A DNA stretch of 44,019 nucleotides from Rhizosphaericola sp047606825. Lineage in GTDB: Bacteria > Bacteroidota > Bacteroidia > Chitinophagales > Chitinophagaceae. The notes beneath the pieces are model-generated. The model had not been told where the DNA came from, did no database searches, and was given only the letters and a program-made list of their open reading frames with translations. Location of the stretch: NCBI GenBank assembly GCA_047606825.1, contig JASGDY010000094.1, positions 1 through 44,019 of the forward strand, written 5' to 3'. Shown in pieces: positions 43,221 through 44,019 of this stretch; within the stretch, counting starts at the first letter, position 1; the number at the start of each line of letters is the position of its first letter. Both the position numbers and the translations under genes were made by a program.

Positions 43221-43832
43221 ATGAAAACGTTTTTAATAATAGGAGGACTGATAGTTTTAGCAATCATAGTTTTTGCGGTTTACAGACTTGTAACGGTAAA
43301 GCGACAAAACAGTAAATTGAACGCAGAACGATTTGAAAGAATAAAGGAACTTTACGACAAACTTGAAAGCGGACAAACTGTTACTGAAAAAGACGTTTTA
43401 CCTTTTGCACAAAATCTTTTGACAAGCGAAACAACCTATCAACTTTTGAGCGACCACAACAAGACAGATTTTTTTCCCAAAGAATACTATACCATAGTGA
43501 AAGGTGCTGAAAGCAATTTGGCAAATTGGTTATTATTCCCAACAGAACTTGACGCTTGCCCTGACGAAATAGAATATATAAAAAGAGTAACGTTTGACTT
43601 TGACGGACAAAACAACTTTGTGCATTACGAAGTTTTCAAATGTAAAGTAAATGAGCCTCATTGGGCAGAAAAAGACGGTTGGTTTTTAGGCGTTGTTGGA
43701 CCTTATTTTGACGACAGTAAACCTTACAAATTTCCACACGCAACATTTAGTAGAATAAGTATCACATTTGACAAAGTAACAGCAGACGAAGAAGCGAAAT
43801 GGGTTCACGAAAATATATCAATGAGAAATTAA
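43221..43832 (+). CDS. Membrane-anchored protein of unknown function
   Basis: 203 residues. One N-terminal membrane helix (about 3-24, FLIIGGLIVLAIIVFAVYRLV) is followed by a soluble domain of about 175 residues with no motif I recognise. Readable features are an acidic-basic helix (ERFERIKELYDKLESGQTVTEKD in parts), TFDFDGQNNFVHYEVFKCK and a C-terminal strand-rich end. AT-rich and without close neighbours, it lies between attC-like site B and an IS200-type insertion, so it looks like the cargo of one cassette. The start ATG follows the site by 45 bases, the same distance as for the first cassette gene. Confidence 0.75.
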   Translation: MKTFLIIGGLIVLAIIVFAVYRLVTVKRQNSKLNAERFERIKELYDKLESGQTVTEKDVLPFAQNLLTSETTYQLLSDHNKTDFFPKEYYTIVKGAESNLANWLLFPTELDACPDEIEYIKRVTFDFDGQNNFVHYEVFKCKVNEPHWAEKDGWFLGVVGPYFDDSKPYKFPHATFSRISITFDKVTADEEAKWVHENISMRN

Positions 43833-43837
43833 ATTCA

Positions 43838-43858
43838 CTACCGGCTATAAGCCGGTAG
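43838..43858. repeat. Terminal hairpin of an IS200/IS605-type element
   Basis: CTACCGGCT-ATA-AGCCGGTAG, a perfect 9-bp subterminal hairpin between the upstream gene stop and the transposase stop. Such hairpins mark the ends recognised by Y1 transposases. Confidence 0.7.
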
Positions 43859-43883
43859 ATTTGTTTTTGCGCTGAAAGCGCAC

Positions 43884-44019
43884 TTAAGAACCTGAAATGC
43901 GAAAGTCATCATCTTTTTCAACATCCTGATTCTCTATGTACTCTTTGACTATCTCGTCTGTTATGTTACCAGAACTCGAAACAAAATAGCCCCGCGCCCA
44001 CAGGTGCTCACCCCAATAC
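43884..44019 (-). CDS. tnpA: IS200/IS605-family Y1 transposase TnpA, C-terminal part
   Basis: Partial: the gene continues beyond the window end. The visible 45 codons read YWGEHLWARGYFVSSSGNI and then TDEIVKEYIENQ, the typical C-terminal end of single-strand Y1 transposases, followed by an acidic tail and stop TAA (43884-43886). A GCGC-tgaaa-GCGC stem (43870-43882) and a longer terminal hairpin lie behind it. It marks an insertion directly after the last cassette-like gene. The catalytic His-hydrophobic-His and Tyr are outside the window. Confidence 0.85.
   Translation of the reverse strand, partial: YWGEHLWARGYFVSSSGNITDEIVKEYIENQDVEKDDDFRISGS

Overview
The window looks like a chromosome segment of a Bacteroidota bacterium, most likely Chitinophagales or Sphingobacteriales. 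Three things point there. Promoters fit the Bacteroidota form TTTG-N19/20-TAnnTTTG, with near-exact examples before the tRNA, MazEF, HigBA and the control-protein gene. Shine-Dalgarno sequences are mostly absent. The protein families (GltBD, Ndh, GH35 beta-galactosidase, YkuD_2-type L,D-transpeptidase, LpxA, Smr-less MutS2) also fit. Housekeeping genes have moderate GC, while the defence and cassette genes are clearly more AT-rich, which suggests they were acquired.

Layout. 0.2-5.6 kb: an NlpC/P60 lipoprotein, a small conserved protein, a secreted M16 zinc peptidase with a strong terminator, a hairpin-rich intergenic stretch that may encode a structured RNA, and a secreted glucosaminidase. 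5.7-12 kb: glutamate synthase (gltB then gltD, minus strand). 12.4 kb: tRNA-Arg(ACG) with its own promoter and terminator. 12.9-17.8 kb: type II NADH dehydrogenase, a MazEF toxin-antitoxin pair, a MutS2 without Smr domain, and nicotinamidase PncA. 17.9-20.9 kb: an accessory block with HigBA, flanked by PncA and a decayed second copy of its 3' end, then an Eco47II-like restriction enzyme facing a cytosine methyltransferase that carries its own helix-turn-helix. 21.1-25.4 kb: an ABC exporter (NatAB type) and a secreted GH35 enzyme. 25.6-26.5 kb: an Mrr-type type IV restriction enzyme. 26.7-31.9 kb: class A beta-lactamase-like protein, an ECF sigma / anti-sigma / outer-membrane protein operon, a WG-repeat protein and a MerR regulator with a long acidic arm. 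32.1-37.3 kb: SDR epimerase, L,D-transpeptidase, ABC ATPase, LpxA and a GT2 glycosyltransferase.

37.3-44.0 kb is the most unusual part. A broken Xer-like tyrosine recombinase points away from a row of AT-rich, same-strand genes (DUF1801, VOC, a C-protein-controlled Sau3AI-like restriction-modification set, and a membrane-anchored protein of unknown function). The genes are separated by long imperfect inverted repeats whose ends carry AAC and GTT triplets in related contexts, much like integron attC sites. The layout resembles an integron, but the recombinase is not of the IntI type. In the Sau3AI-like system the endonuclease gene is cut by a 95-bp insertion with a 6-bp target duplication; removing it restores one continuous reading frame. 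The window ends inside an IS200/IS605-type transposase.

Together the accessory genes form a defence collection (two complete-looking or formerly complete type II systems, one type IV enzyme, two toxin-antitoxin pairs) placed between unrelated housekeeping genes. No CRISPR array or prophage was seen. All functions are inferred from motifs read by eye; no database search was run.
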